Origin: a virus
Length of the DNA stretch: 21,946 nt
IMG/VR virus record: IMGVR_UViG_3300035187_002120
Coordinates: 1 to 21,946 of that record
Direction: 5' to 3' (one strand)
Shown: piece after piece, positions 21,302 through 21,946 of the stretch
Numbering within the stretch: the stretch's first letter is position 1
Layout: the number at the start of each line of letters is the position of its first letter
Position numbers and translations under genes: made by a program
Notes under the pieces: generated by a model
What the model was told of the DNA's origin: nothing
The model's input: only the letters and a program-made list of their open reading frames with translations
The model's database searches: none

Positions 21302-21829
21302 ATGTGGAAGTGGCTCAAGAAGCTGTTGGACATATTCGCGCCCAAGGTGAAGGAGAAGGTCACCCCGCCCGCCACGATACGCACCCTGCCCGCGCAGGAG
21401 GTGTGGCAGGGTTATGACGCCTCCGACTTCTTCCAGCACGGCTACGATGAGGAGAACGCCTACCGCGAGCGTTGCATTGCCGAGTGCGTGGACGGCTCAC
21501 CCGAACCCGCGACCATGTGCGTGGTGATGCGGTCAATACCCAACCCCGAACTGTCCATTCACATGCTCGAATACGAGAGCGACAAGGACAGGGGCAAGTT
21601 CCTGCCGAACAACTGGTATCGCCGCGCACGCAACGCCGGGGTGAAGCGGTGGGTGGTCAACGTGACGCAGGTATCGGGCAACCTGGCCGCGATTGCCGAC
21701 AGGTTCAAGGCGTATCCCGCTGGCTCAATCCAATTCGTGCTGTCCGACACCGTGAAGTTTCAACAGCTTTGCTCAATGATGGGGCTTGACGACCATGGAA
21801 TCAAATCGAGCGCACCGAAATTCCGCTAA
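21302..21829 (+). CDS. Hypothetical protein with amphipathic N-terminal helix
   Basis: I chose ATG 21302, with GGGAGG at 21291-21296 upstream; the frame is open further 5' without a ribosome binding site. The product has 175 residues. Residues 1-20 (MWKWLKKLLDIFAPKVKEKV) are an amphipathic Trp/Lys helix that could contact membrane, but no transmembrane segment follows. The rest is a soluble mixed domain (ATMCVVMRSIPNPELSIHML, then WVVNVTQVSGNLAAIADRFK). I do not recognise it. It follows the LamG gene by two bases, so it belongs to the same transcript. A lysis-associated role is possible from the position and helix, but not shown. Confidence 0.7.
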   Translation: MWKWLKKLLDIFAPKVKEKVTPPATIRTLPAQEVWQGYDASDFFQHGYDEENAYRERCIAECVDGSPEPATMCVVMRSIPNPELSIHMLEYESDKDRGKFLPNNWYRRARNAGVKRWVVNVTQVSGNLAAIADRFKAYPAGSIQFVLSDTVKFQQLCSMMGLDDHGIKSSAPKFR

Positions 21830-21846
21830 ACGGAGGCGATTGGCGC

Positions 21847-21946
21847 ATGGACAAGGCAAAAAAGATTCTGGCACGGCTGGCAAGGCGGCTGCGGATGCAA
21901 TGGCGGTTGCTAGGGCTGAAAAGTTCCTGCGCTGGCTATGCCAAAA
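21847..21946 (+). CDS. Partial ORF at right edge, frame uncertain
   Basis: Two + strand frames are open to the end of the window. ATG 21847 gives MDKAKKILARLARRLRMQWR onward, with GGAGG at 21832-21836. ATG 21795 gives a frame ending AADAMAVARAEKFLRWLCQ, whose composition looks equally coding. I cannot decide between them from 100 bases. Either would continue the operon of the 21302 gene. The ribosome binding site supports 21847, but its spacing of ten bases is long. No function is assigned. Confidence 0.35.
   Translation, partial: MDKAKKILARLARRLRMQWRLLGLKSSCAGYAK

Overview
The window is a contiguous piece of a tailed double-stranded DNA phage or prophage (Caudoviricetes). Every convincing gene is on the + strand. 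The genes are tightly packed, often with ATGA, TGATG or TAATG stop/start overlaps, and follow the order of a siphovirus structural module. The DNA is GC-rich and most starts have strong GGAGG-type ribosome binding sites, so the host is probably a GC-rich, Shine-Dalgarno-using bacterium. Three phage proteins carry Sec-type signal peptides, which suggests a diderm host, but I cannot name a host group from sequence alone. No integrase, repressor, endolysin, holin, tRNA or CRISPR array is visible, so lifestyle and lysis genes are undetermined.

Layout. Positions 1-4346 hold an early or replication-type operon. It contains small phage hypotheticals, a DUF4406 nucleoside 2-deoxyribosyltransferase-like protein, a calcineurin-type metallophosphoesterase with a GTxxH variant motif, a small HTH protein, a DUF5664 (dATP/dGTP diphosphohydrolase N-terminal-like) protein and a RepA/RecA-fold AAA ATPase. 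Positions 4347-4521 are an A+T-rich gap with TACAA repeats and a long hairpin, a candidate origin or operator. Two regulatory-looking genes follow, one encoding a zinc-ribbon plus sigma-region-4-like HTH protein (4775-5227). The packaging and head module is then small terminase, large terminase, a 266-bp structured gap, portal, scaffold, P22-type coat, a signal-peptide protein and a small protein ending in a strong terminator. A connector candidate, a Mu F/SPP1 gp7-like minor head protein, a split HK97 gp10-like gene, a tail terminator candidate, a tail tube candidate, a chaperone candidate and a tape measure come next. The last block (17289-21829) holds host-recognition genes: a 784-residue secreted-looking tail fibre, a small fibre-associated protein, a secreted-looking LamG protein and an unknown protein.

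How it fits together. The strongest unexplained signal is a 20-bp element, consensus TTKACTTCAGCCCTTTTATT, found in four gaps: before small terminase (5231), portal (7360), scaffold (8917) and the tail tube candidate (14089). It shares an 11-bp invariant core, always in the same orientation, and looks like a late-promoter or control element. The sigma-like protein encoded just before the first copy is a natural candidate reader. Other points of interest are a candidate H-type RNA pseudoknot between terminase and portal, the three signal peptides on virion-region proteins, and the gp10-like gene split inside a Lys/Arg-rich segment.
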